Positions 50,005 to 58,141 of a DNA stretch of 64,000 bases are shown here, piece after piece. The stretch's first letter is position 1. Every line of letters starts with the position of its first letter. The stretch covers positions 1 to 64,000 of the forward strand of contig CAZUXE010000006.1 in assembly GCA_964624585.1 (NCBI GenBank), read 5' to 3'. Source of the DNA: CAZUXE01 sp964624585. GTDB lineage: Bacteria > Hydrothermota > Tepidihabitantia > B3-TA06. Below the pieces are notes generated by a model that saw nothing but the letters and a program-made list of their open reading frames with translations, did no database searches and was not told the DNA's origin. The translations under genes and the position numbers were made by a program.

Positions 50005-50862
50005 CTAACGGATTACTTTACCAATTCGGTTCCACTTTGTGCGAATAATTCGTCCCAACAAACTGCTTCCATCACCCAATGAATAATATATAAGCACAGG
50101 TGAACCTTTCAAATTCTTGATAGGTATAGGACCCCAATAGCGGCAGTCATCCGACATATCACGGTTATCGCCCATACCGAATACATAACCTTTAGGAACA
50201 ATAATGGGACCAAAGTTGTCACGAATGTGATATTGTCTTTCGAACTCAATACTTCGCCAACGTTTGTTGAACTCATCCCTATTTACCGAACGCGGGAAGA
50301 TATTCCTATCTTTGTGCGTGGCGTAAGTCGCGTCATCAAGTAACTTACCGTTTACAAAAACCTGTTTGTTGATAATTTCGATTGTATCTCCGGGTAAACC
50401 TATGCAACGTTTAACATAGTTGCGAGGCGAATAGAAATGAAAATGTTTCAATTCTTTATCCCAAAAAATTGGAAGAAGCGGGAACCATTTAGGAAAAAAA
50501 CGTCCGTAGCGCTCTTCGGGTTCAGGCCAACGAGTATCACGAGGATATCTGAAAACAATAACTTCACCGCGTTTGGGAATTCTTCCCTTGATTATATCAT
50601 TATTAGTAAAGGGTGCCTTGAAACCGTATACAAACTTGTTGACCAGCAGAAAGTCGCCAGGCAGAATTGTATCTTCCATAGAACCTGTAGGTACGGTAAA
50701 TGCCTCTATTACAAAGGCGCGGATGGCAAGAACTATAATTATTACCATTCCCCACGACTTGGCAAAATCCCATAACCCTTTGGCAAAAGACTTCTTAGGC
50801 TTCCGAACAGCTTGCTTTGGTTTCGCCTGAGGCGAATTGGATTTTTTCTTTTTTGCTACCAT
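50005..50862 (-). CDS. lepB: Signal peptidase I
   Basis: A 285-aa membrane-bound Ser-Lys protease that cleaves Sec signal peptides. After a Lys-rich cytoplasmic tail comes one membrane helix (about 36-54), then box B TVPTGSMEDTILPGDFLLVNKF with catalytic Ser (about residue 62), YVKRCIGLPGDTIEI with catalytic Lys (about 145) and GDNRDMSDDCRYWGPI (box E). No second membrane helix follows. There is no ribosome binding site; the ATG is 8 nt after a TATAAT box, so the mRNA should be leaderless or nearly so. Confidence 0.95.
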   Translation of the reverse strand: MVAKKKKSNSPQAKPKQAVRKPKKSFAKGLWDFAKSWGMVIIIVLAIRAFVIEAFTVPTGSMEDTILPGDFLLVNKFVYGFKAPFTNNDIIKGRIPKRGEVIVFRYPRDTRWPEPEERYGRFFPKWFPLLPIFWDKELKHFHFYSPRNYVKRCIGLPGDTIEIINKQVFVNGKLLDDATYATHKDRNIFPRSVNRDEFNKRWRSIEFERQYHIRDNFGPIIVPKGYVFGMGDNRDMSDDCRYWGPIPIKNLKGSPVLIYYSLGDGSSLLGRIIRTKWNRIGKVIR

Positions 50863-50870
50863 GAAGTGGC

Positions 50871-50899
50871 ATTATAAGTGTAGGAATAGTCTAAGTCAA
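50871..50899 (-). promoter_or_regulatory. Promoter of lepB, predicted leaderless or near-leaderless
   Basis: Minus strand TTGACT (50894-50899), 17-nt spacer, perfect TATAAT (50871-50876), then 8 nt to the lepB ATG. A start 7 nt after the -10 box would leave a leader of at most 1-2 nt. Confidence 0.7.
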
Positions 50900-50944
50900 G
50901 CAATATTGGTCATTACTGACACTTATCCAATCCAATTGTGTATC

Positions 50945-50999
50945 TCTAAAAGCTATCCAAAAGCTAGTCAAAAGGTGATCAAAAGTTAGTCAAATTTGC
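50945..50999. repeat. Five 11-bp units with phased A-tracts
   Basis: Units of the form TCAAAAGCTAG repeat every 11 bp (50945, 50956, 50967, 50978, 50989). Four of the five carry AAAA in helical phase, which predicts intrinsically curved DNA, located beyond the lepB promoter. Confidence 0.7.
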
Positions 51000-51064
51000 C
51001 TATGATGAATAGGTCATGAAGCTGAAGGAAAGGTTACTGGTATTACGGTATTATAAAGGTTACA

Positions 51065-51149
51065 GTGTTACGGGTGTTACGGGTGTTGCGGGTGTTATGG
51101 GCGTTACGGGTGTTACGGGGTGTTACGGGGTGTTGCGGGGTGTTGCGGG
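51065..51149. repeat. Intergenic GTGTTACGG minisatellite
   Basis: Five 9-nt units (GTGTTACGG with variants) followed by four 10-nt units (GTGTTACGGG). The unit lengths are not all multiples of three, unlike the 12-nt arrays inside genes. No gene with a ribosome binding site covers it. Confidence 0.85.
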
Positions 51150-51287
51150 TTACGCAGAGGGAAAACGCCACTCGGATTGCTCTCATAACTCAAATATGGC
51201 TAAGTATTCAGTAATTTAGAGAATACGTTACCTGTTTTTGTAAGAAAAGATCTGGAAAACGATAAAGTAACTATGGCGCAGCGCTGA

Positions 51288-51767
51288 CTAAAAATCTACT
51301 ATTCTTCTTGCTCCGGCGTATCGCTTTTCCCAGTAGGAATGACCCATCCATTTAATTACAATTATGCCCTTGCCTGATGAGGCATGAACCATTTTACCCG
51401 ACCACAAATAAATACCTACGTGCGTTATTGCCCGCGATTTCGAGGTACGAAAGAAGACCAAATCGCCCATTTTTAAGTTAGCCCGAGACACAGGCCGACC
51501 CATTTTAGCCTGTTTTGAAGCGGAATGCGGCAGATTATACCCAAAACGTTTGAACACCCGCATGGTGAAACCCGAACAGTCGGTTCCGCTAGGGGTAGAG
51601 CCACCATAAACATATGGCGTGTTCTTAAAGCTACGGATTTCTGTAATTAAAGCGTCGCGACTTTTATTATGTCTAAGCTCACCGCGTGAAGTGCATCCTG
51701 AAAAACACACAAGGATTGCCGCAAAAACGACAATCCTTGCAATTATTTTTTTGGATTCAATCTGCAT
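51288..51767 (-). CDS. NlpC/P60 family lipoprotein (peptidoglycan endopeptidase)
   Basis: A 159-aa lipoprotein (lipobox CFSGC, Cys near residue 25) with a complete NlpC/P60 domain: catalytic Cys in GGSTPSGTDCSGFTM, His in AITHVGIYLW and a third residue in MVHASSG. It would cut the D-Glu to diamino-acid bond in cell-wall peptides. Start ATG 51765-51767 with GAAGG upstream; a TTG 18 nt earlier would overlap the neighbour. It follows the TlpA-like gene closely. Confidence 0.92.
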   Translation of the reverse strand: MQIESKKIIARIVVFAAILVCFSGCTSRGELRHNKSRDALITEIRSFKNTPYVYGGSTPSGTDCSGFTMRVFKRFGYNLPHSASKQAKMGRPVSRANLKMGDLVFFRTSKSRAITHVGIYLWSGKMVHASSGKGIIVIKWMGHSYWEKRYAGARRIVDF

Positions 51768-51785
51768 TAAGAGACCTTCAGACAA

Positions 51786-53810
51786 TTATTCTTGAAGCAT
51801 AGCATCTATTTCTGAAGAAAGTATATTCTTAATATTGGGCAAATTACCAATGTGCATATATTGAAGATAACCGTTTTTGTCAATAACCAGATGGGTAGGA
51901 ATACTCTCAATACCAAACAATTTTGATACAGAGCCATCTTCGAACGATATTCTGTAGCGGAAAAGATTCTCACTTGTAAAATCGCTTACCGTTTGCGGAG
52001 GATCTTTAGTCAGACCAATAAATACAACATTGGAATTGTCTTTATACTCCGTCACAAGGGCATTAAGCTCGGGTATTTCATCCTTACAGGGCGAACACCA
52101 TGTAGCCCAGAAATTTATAACCACGACCTTACCTTTATACGAACTCAAAGGAGTCATATTTCCCTTAATGTCGTATATTGGAAAATCGGGAACTGGAGCT
52201 TCCATACGTGTTCTTAAGGCTACCTTCATGCGTTCTTTGTTAAACCAATCCGCAAAACCCTTGGCCGAACCATTTTCAAGCGTGTATATATCTCTAAGTT
52301 TATTCTGGGTTTCGGTGGGATCATCTTCAAGGATAATTAAATTCAATAGCGCTGTTTTCCGCGCGGACAAATTACCTGCCTTTTCGCTTACGGTAAGCAG
52401 GCGCTTGTAAAGTTCCTGATTGTATCCGGGAAGTTTAACCAAGAGCGAATCGGCCTTAAGCAAGGTTTTAAGCGACTTATCAAAAGCGCCATCTTTATAG
52501 TAGAGCCATCCAAAACTCATATAAAGTTCAATAAGCGATTCAGTATAGCTGCGTCTTCTTTGCCTATGGTCTTCCCACCAAAATTTAGCCCTATAGTCAT
52601 CAAAATTGGCTTTTTCAATCTCCGCTTTGATGTATTTTTTTGCTTCAGCAAAATTCTTACCCTTTTTAGAAGCGGCTTCTGAAAACAATATGGCCGCGTT
52701 CGGGGTTTGGGAATTCTTGGCCGCCACACGATAATACTCAAGCGCCTGCGGCCAGTTTCTGTCTAGGAAATATTCTGCAAGCTGAAGATTTATTTCGGCA
52801 TCCTCGGGATACTTCTTAAGAAACCCTTGCATTTCCTTTGCCCACATTGAATTAGGAACAGGATATTTAACAAGAGCCATATTAGTTATAAATGCTGGAG
52901 CTAGGGGCGATTCTGGAAATTCTTTAAGAAAATCCAGAGTGAGTTCTTCAACCCTTTTTGACGGACGCCCCTGCTCAAGAGCGTAGTTCATTAAAATAAA
53001 ATAACCGCTCTCCTTTGCCTGAGCCTTGAGTAGAGGAAAAACATTAAGTTCATAATTGCCCATTATAACGGGGCTTCGGGAAATAAAGTTGTAGATATCA
53101 AACTGGTAGTCAAGCCAATGTTTACTTGCCGGATACTTTTCTGCGCAAACTTGCATAAGCTGCTGGGCCTTTTTCTGTATCTTTAGGGTATCTGGAAATC
53201 CCATCATGAAATTCATTGCGGCAAAATACAAAAGCTCTGTGGAATCTGCTTTTGCGGCAAGTAGCGAATCAAACTCTTCAATTATTTGTGTATCGGAGGC
53301 TTCTTGTTTCCTGAGTCGCACAAGGCTCAAAACAGAATAGGCCCGCCAGTTTGAAGGGTAAAGTGCAAGTTCTTCTGTAAGTAACGCTTCAATTTTGTCG
53401 CTGCGTTCCCAACCGTTTTCAAGAAACATATAGGCGTAAAGTCTGTTTGCATCAAAAACTGGTTTCCCTGAAGTGTCATATATGGGGGATGCGAAAAAAT
53501 ATCCGTCATCATCTAATAAAACCGATTTGTCATCTTCAACAACATAGCGGAGAAAGGAAGCCTGCTCAGGTATTTGACTCTTAAACTCCCATGCCTCGCC
53601 AGCCTTAAGGCCTTTGATAACCCTTGCAAAAACAGTATCGGGTTCATGAATTACCAGCAAGAGGACTGGGTTCAACACTTCTTTTTTAAGGCCTGAAACC
53701 TTCCATGTAACTTCATCGCCGCCCTTTGGGCTATCGGGCTGAATTGAAATTTTTTGGGCCGATAGTAATATGGCTGTTAAAAGAACAGCTAATGTGGTTT
53801 TTCGAATCAC
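51786..53810 (-). CDS. TPR protein with C-terminal TlpA-like thioredoxin domain
   Basis: A 674-aa exported protein: signal peptide (residues 1-18), a beta-rich N-terminal domain, about ten TPR-like helical repeats (about 130-520: LAEYFLDRNWPQALEYYRVA, LYKRLLTVSEKAGNLSARK), then a TlpA/ResA-type thioredoxin domain with active site FWATWCSPCKDEIP (about residue 575) and the cis-Pro loop GIESIPTHLV. It probably reduces disulfides in periplasmic or envelope proteins. GTG start with GGAGG upstream. It heads a two-gene group with the NlpC/P60 lipoprotein. Confidence 0.9.
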   Translation of the reverse strand: MIRKTTLAVLLTAILLSAQKISIQPDSPKGGDEVTWKVSGLKKEVLNPVLLLVIHEPDTVFARVIKGLKAGEAWEFKSQIPEQASFLRYVVEDDKSVLLDDDGYFFASPIYDTSGKPVFDANRLYAYMFLENGWERSDKIEALLTEELALYPSNWRAYSVLSLVRLRKQEASDTQIIEEFDSLLAAKADSTELLYFAAMNFMMGFPDTLKIQKKAQQLMQVCAEKYPASKHWLDYQFDIYNFISRSPVIMGNYELNVFPLLKAQAKESGYFILMNYALEQGRPSKRVEELTLDFLKEFPESPLAPAFITNMALVKYPVPNSMWAKEMQGFLKKYPEDAEINLQLAEYFLDRNWPQALEYYRVAAKNSQTPNAAILFSEAASKKGKNFAEAKKYIKAEIEKANFDDYRAKFWWEDHRQRRRSYTESLIELYMSFGWLYYKDGAFDKSLKTLLKADSLLVKLPGYNQELYKRLLTVSEKAGNLSARKTALLNLIILEDDPTETQNKLRDIYTLENGSAKGFADWFNKERMKVALRTRMEAPVPDFPIYDIKGNMTPLSSYKGKVVVINFWATWCSPCKDEIPELNALVTEYKDNSNVVFIGLTKDPPQTVSDFTSENLFRYRISFEDGSVSKLFGIESIPTHLVIDKNGYLQYMHIGNLPNIKNILSSEIDAMLQE

Positions 53811-53844
53811 GAAACCTCCGTCTGTACTTAAAAATTATAGAGAG

Positions 53845-53872
53845 ATTATAGGAAATAGGCCGTATCTGTCAA
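53845..53872 (-). promoter_or_regulatory. Promoter of the TlpA-like gene
   Basis: Minus strand TTGACA (53867-53872), 16-nt spacer, TATAAT (53845-53850). Perfect boxes, the strongest promoter in the window. Confidence 0.85.
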
Positions 53873-53911
53873 GCGCCGCTTGCCAAGCTTATTCACCCAA
53901 AAATCTCTTTT

Positions 53912-54586
53912 TCAATTACTTGCCATCAAAGGCACTGAAAATCTACTTACCTCTGTTGAGGTATAGGCTTCAAAGGTTATAGAACGTTTAAGCAGCTCAG
54001 GGTCGTGGATACCTTTTTTTACAAAGAATTTTAACTCAAGCTCCTCACCTGGCTCAAGCACAGTTGATGTAAAGTTAGGTTGCTGCAGAGCTTTTGGAAA
54101 TTCAATTAACCTTAAATTATAACTCTGATTAGCCCTGTTCTTCAAACTAAGGGTAACCGATGGGTTTGTGGCCGAAAGACTGCCAAAATTCAACCTCTTA
54201 GGCTCAACCTTAAAGGGAATTTGACTGTAGTCGCCGTAAAGTCTAATGGTTATATTCAGTTTTATGAGAGAATCCTGCGGGTCATTGGAATAAATATATC
54301 CCCATTTTACTCTTTCATCCTGAAACCCAAGGGAGCTAAAGATAAATTCAAACCTGCTGGAATCACCTGGAGCAATTTGTCTTTTAGCTATACTTCCCAC
54401 AGAACAGTTGCAAAAAACCCTGAGTTTTTTAATGTTCAGGACTTCATCACCCCTATTGTAAATCCAAAAATTATGCGCATATTCCATACCTATAATGCTG
54501 TAACCGAAATCAAAACTACGCTCTGAGACTTCAATTTTCGGAACGCTTGTAAGCATAAGCGCATAAAAAAATATTTGTATACTCAC
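53912..54586 (-). CDS. DUF1573-like protein
   Basis: A 224-aa exported protein with a short signal peptide and two immunoglobulin-like halves of the DUF1573/ASH type: SFDFGYSIIGMEYAHNFWIYNRGDEVL, a Cys pair CNCSVG, GDSSRFEFIF, and a second repeat RLNFGSLSATNPSVTLSLKN. Common in Bacteroidetes-like bacteria, function unknown. GTG start overlaps the MFS gene stop by 4 nt (GTGA), with GGAGG just before, so coupled translation is likely. Confidence 0.82.
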   Translation of the reverse strand: MSIQIFFYALMLTSVPKIEVSERSFDFGYSIIGMEYAHNFWIYNRGDEVLNIKKLRVFCNCSVGSIAKRQIAPGDSSRFEFIFSSLGFQDERVKWGYIYSNDPQDSLIKLNITIRLYGDYSQIPFKVEPKRLNFGSLSATNPSVTLSLKNRANQSYNLRLIEFPKALQQPNFTSTVLEPGEELELKFFVKKGIHDPELLKRSITFEAYTSTEVSRFSVPLMASN

Positions 54587-55917
54587 GCATTACCTCCTTT
54601 TTTTTCAAACTGCAACTTGCCGTTGTTCATCCATATTACAGGTATCCAGACGATACCGAACAAAGCTACAATTACACCAACCGCTATTAAAACATACTCA
54701 AAAGAAATCCTGTCGGCAATAAAACCTGCTATAAGCGCCGAGACTAAAAATGCCAAACTTGCCAAAAGTTCCTTCCACGCAAATAAACTACCCATAGAAG
54801 CGGCAGGGGTTCTTTCTTGAATAATAGTATCCTGATTTATATTTATTGCAGAAAAAAGTATTCCGGCAAAAAATACCACTACTCCCATAATAACGGTTAT
54901 CACTATTTTCAGATTACTGTTTGATAAAACGTTTTCAACCCCTACGAACAAATAGCTGGCTCCGCCGAAGGCAAAAAGTAGGCCGATTAAAACAAAGGCT
55001 ATCATAATCAAGCGATGTTTACGAAAAGCTGAGCCTAAAAGTCCTGTAAAAAGCGGCCCTAAAAACATTCCTGCGGCGGCAGCAGCGGCCAGAACGGTTA
55101 CTCCAATGGTTCCCATCCCAAGGGTTTGCTGAACTGTTGGAACTATAACGCTGAAAGATATTCCAGATACAAAAAATAGAATAAAAATAGAACTCATAAC
55201 AAAGAACATCATCCGTGTGCGTAGCATAAGCGCTACCCCTTCCCCAAGTTTTCTAAAGTATCCCGCAACCTGCTTCCGCGTTTCGCCAATGACCTCGCCT
55301 GCATGTTCAAGTATTGTTTTTTCGTCAACCTTAATAAATAATATTAGGACGAAAGAAATTAAATACGTAAAAGAATCTATTTTGAACCCTGTTTGCCAAC
55401 CTATAAGAGGCACCAGAAATCCACCAGCAAGTGTACCTATTCCTGTAGCCGCCCGCAGAAGAGTCAGGTTAGCCGAATTTGCCTGCAACAGCTTATCCTT
55501 TTCTACAATTAAAGGTATAAAGGCCATTCTGGCGCTGTTAAAGAAAAAGCCGAAGATGTAGAGAATCAAGGCTACGGCAAGCATCAATTTCAAATTTCCG
55601 GTAAGTTTATGAATAAACGGCAAAGTTATCACCAAAGCGGCCCTGATGATATCGCTTATCAAAAGGATTCTTTTCTTTCGCCATTTATCAATAAAAGGCC
55701 CTGTCCAAAAACCCAGAAAGATTGAAGGCAGTGTAAAAACCACAGCAATACCCCCGAATGCTGCAAAGTTTCCGAAAAACTCCTTTCCAAGCAGTTCAAT
55801 AAAAGCCATTTGAGTAAAACGATCGCCTATTTGCGAAACCATGTTGGCGACAATGAATAATGTAAAACTTCCATTGGCAAATACACTGAAGAATTTCCCT
55901 GCCTTTAGCTGCGCGAT
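54583..55917 (-). CDS. MFS transporter (possible ATC start)
   Basis: Major facilitator with about 12 helices; the loop 2-3 motif reads GFWTGPFIDKWRKKRILL, and a large central loop separates halves. The first ATG in frame (55840-55842) starts at MVSQIGDRF, which lies at the end of helix 1, so that start would delete it. The frame is open upstream and encodes LKAGKFFSVFANGSFTLFIV, a typical first helix, and reaches into the end of ribF. No ATG, GTG or TTG occurs there; an ATC at 55915-55917 lies 5 nt after GGAGG (55923-55927). The product would have 444 aa. Substrate unknown. Coupled to DUF1573 gene downstream. Confidence 0.8.
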   Translation of the reverse strand: MAQLKAGKFFSVFANGSFTLFIVANMVSQIGDRFTQMAFIELLGKEFFGNFAAFGGIAVVFTLPSIFLGFWTGPFIDKWRKKRILLISDIIRAALVITLPFIHKLTGNLKLMLAVALILYIFGFFFNSARMAFIPLIVEKDKLLQANSANLTLLRAATGIGTLAGGFLVPLIGWQTGFKIDSFTYLISFVLILFIKVDEKTILEHAGEVIGETRKQVAGYFRKLGEGVALMLRTRMMFFVMSSIFILFFVSGISFSVIVPTVQQTLGMGTIGVTVLAAAAAAGMFLGPLFTGLLGSAFRKHRLIMIAFVLIGLLFAFGGASYLFVGVENVLSNSNLKIVITVIMGVVVFFAGILFSAININQDTIIQERTPAASMGSLFAWKELLASLAFLVSALIAGFIADRISFEYVLIAVGVIVALFGIVWIPVIWMNNGKLQFEKKGGNA

Positions 55918-56783
55918 AAGACCCTCCTTGCCTTTTTAACGTCATCTGCCACCTGATGTTTCAGTTCATCAAGACAGCTAAAGGTCATTTCAGGACGAAT
56001 TCGCTCAACGAAACAAACCACAGGCTCTTCAGCTAAGGACGGCGGTTCGTCAAGTAAATGAACTTCAATTCTATGAAGGCTATCTCCAAAAGATGGCGAT
56101 GAACCTATGTAGCATACCCCTGGTTTTGCCTGCCTTCCAAAACGTACCGCATATATTCCATCAGGAGGCAAAAGCTTATGCGGGAAACAAGGCTGCATAT
56201 TAACTGTTGGGGTATTAAGCAAAGCGCCTGCCCGACCTAAACCCTTTTCTTTAATCCCTTCAAGTTGATATTCATAACCCAAAAGCTCATTTGCCCTTCG
56301 GATATGCCCCAAAAGCAAAAGCTCCCTTATACGGGTAGCGCTGATAGGTTCTCCGTCCTTCTTTTCTTTACCAATGGTCTTGACAGTGAAGCCGAAATTT
56401 GCACCAACCTGTTCAAGGGTTTCAACATTCCCCTTCCTTTTCTTTCCAAAATGAAAACTCGCGCCAACCATAATAAAGGTTATACCAAGAGAATAGAGCT
56501 GGGATTCAATAAAGTTCTGAGGCTCTTTATTCACTACAGATTTGAAATTTAGGAAAACAACTTCTTTGATACCAAGAAGTTTAAGCCGCGCTTCTTTTTC
56601 CTTCTTGGTTGATAAGAGAAAATTAAACTGCGGATTAAAAAACAGCGAAGGTGGCGGGTCAAAGCTTATTGCAATTGGTGAAAGCTTTCGTTGTTCGGTC
56701 TCTTTAATGAACTGGCGAATTAGCGATGCGTGTCCGCGATGAACCCCATCGAAAACCCCTATAACTGCACCTTTCTTACTCAT
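55905..56783 (-). CDS. ribF: Bifunctional riboflavin kinase/FMN adenylyltransferase
   Basis: About 292 aa. The N-terminal adenylyltransferase domain has GVFDGVHRGH (nucleotide-binding HxGH-type motif) and ISATRIRELLLLG; the C-terminal flavokinase domain has GRAGALLNTPTVNMQP and PPDGIYAVRFG. It makes FMN and FAD, needed by the flavoproteins in this window. I chose ATG 56781-56783 with AAGG 9 nt upstream; an ATG 9 nt earlier is possible. Overlaps truB by 8 nt. Confidence 0.92.
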   Translation of the reverse strand: MSKKGAVIGVFDGVHRGHASLIRQFIKETEQRKLSPIAISFDPPPSLFFNPQFNFLLSTKKEKEARLKLLGIKEVVFLNFKSVVNKEPQNFIESQLYSLGITFIMVGASFHFGKKRKGNVETLEQVGANFGFTVKTIGKEKKDGEPISATRIRELLLLGHIRRANELLGYEYQLEGIKEKGLGRAGALLNTPTVNMQPCFPHKLLPPDGIYAVRFGRQAKPGVCYIGSSPSFGDSLHRIEVHLLDEPPSLAEEPVVCFVERIRPEMTFSCLDELKHQVADDVKKARRVLSRS

Positions 56784-57915
56784 CACATACATCCTTATAT
56801 ATCAGTCTGCGCGACCAAAGCATACCTTCCCGTGGTTCGCATAAAAACGCCTGTGACTTATTGCGTGAAAAGAGTAGGCAATGCGGAGCATTAAGCAATT
56901 CGTCTTCTGCTCTACAAACTAAAGGCTGACCTTGCAATAATCTGAGACATTGGTCATCTGCTATCTCTTTTTGGGGAATATGCTGAAGCAAACGCTCTAT
57001 TGGAATCATATTTCCACGCACACTCTCTACATCAAGACCATCAAGCTCAAAGGCATCTGCAAGACGAAAAGTTCCCACTCTAGTCCGCACAAGCGAGGCA
57101 AGCGATGCAGGCAAATTAAGTTTATGACCAATTTCTGCGGCAAGCGAGCGTATGTAGGTTCCCGATGAAACCCTGGTTCTAATACTCAAAAAAGGAGGTT
57201 TCCATTCCAAAAGTTCTATTTCAAAGATATTTACTTCCCTTTCTGGCAATTCAAAATCCTCACCTGCCCTTGCTTTCTGATATCCCCTACGACCCTGCAC
57301 CTTGAGTGCAGAATAGCGGGGAGGCCGCTGCATTCTTCTACCTTGGAGCAAAGAAAGCGCTTGCTTAATTTCTTTTATACAGATATCAGGTACCGGAGCC
57401 TCACGCACTATTTCACCTTCGCTATCTAGAGTATCGGTTTCCACACCAAGATGCACTATAGCCACATATTCCTTATCTAAATCTTTAAGTAAATGTTGAA
57501 CACGAGTAGCCTCACCAAAAAGAATAAGCATCAAACCGCTAGCTGCCGGATCAAGAGTTCCTGCATGTCCCATTTTAACCCTACCCGTAACACCTCCCGT
57601 AACACTTCCCGTAACACCAACATCTTCCGTAGTATCTTTAGAATCACTAGAGCCCTCCGTAACACTAGTAACACTAGTCCCCCCCCCCGTAACGCAAACA
57701 GTATCCATGATATTTGCAAAAGAGCCTGTAGAAGCTGTAAGGCCTGTATCTGCAACGCCTTTGGTAGAGTCAATTTTCCCAGAAGAACGATACCCTTTCC
57801 CTGATTTTTCCTCTAGCCCTGATTTACAAGCCGTTCGAAGTAGCTGGCGCAGTCTACGGATAATGTCGAAGGAACTTATCCCTACCGGTTTGTTAAGCGC
57901 CAGTCCCCCGCGCAC
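56776..57915 (-). CDS. truB: tRNA pseudouridine(55) synthase with a ~83-residue insert of repeat origin
   Basis: A 379-aa TruB (family ~300 aa). Start as usual: GLALNKPVGISSFDIIRRLRQ. The catalytic motif GHAGTLDP has its Asp at residue 122 instead of about 40, because residues about 30-112 are an insert. Its first part is Lys/Ser/Gly-rich; its second part is VTGGGTSVTSVT and GVTGSVTGGVTG, encoded by the 12-nt GTTACGGG minisatellite and a 10-G homopolymer. Downstream are the thumb and GRRMQRPPRYSALKVQG, RVSSGTYIRSLA and the PUA-like end. It forms pseudouridine 55 in the T loop. GTG start with AAAGGAG. Confidence 0.92.
   Translation of the reverse strand: MRGGLALNKPVGISSFDIIRRLRQLLRTACKSGLEEKSGKGYRSSGKIDSTKGVADTGLTASTGSFANIMDTVCVTGGGTSVTSVTEGSSDSKDTTEDVGVTGSVTGGVTGRVKMGHAGTLDPAASGLMLILFGEATRVQHLLKDLDKEYVAIVHLGVETDTLDSEGEIVREAPVPDICIKEIKQALSLLQGRRMQRPPRYSALKVQGRRGYQKARAGEDFELPEREVNIFEIELLEWKPPFLSIRTRVSSGTYIRSLAAEIGHKLNLPASLASLVRTRVGTFRLADAFELDGLDVESVRGNMIPIERLLQHIPQKEIADDQCLRLLQGQPLVCRAEDELLNAPHCLLFSRNKSQAFLCEPREGMLWSRRLIYKDVCDE
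57581..57692. repeat. 12-nt minisatellite and C10 homopolymer inside truB
   Basis: On the coding (minus) strand there are three 12-nt units, GGTGTTACGGGA and variants, in frame as GVTG, just before the catalytic motif, plus GTTACG fragments further 5'. At 57679-57688 there are ten consecutive C (G10 in the coding strand). Confidence 0.88.
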
Positions 57916-58141
57916 CTAGAAACTCCTTTATTTGCTTAGAAAATACGGAGTCAAGTCGAATACCTTTGCTAAAGCCGCAGGATTGATTCCCTTGAAAAAG
58001 GGTTCGAATATTTGTAGTTATCATAATACGCTAACCTCTCCGTACAGCATGTTCTTGCCTACTGTTTTTAAGGCAACAATTCTTCTATACCCTCGTTTCA
58101 GCCAGAATTGCAGTTGAGAGATACAGCTCGCTTTAACAGTC

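Noticed and set aside
49798..50082. 94-codon plus-strand frame before lepB
   Set aside because: No ribosome binding site, overlaps the end of lepB, no recognisable features.
51016..51219. 67-codon plus-strand frame over the GTGTTACGG array
   Set aside because: No ribosome binding site or promoter, and the unit changes from 9 to 10 nt inside it, so the repeat is not under frame constraint.
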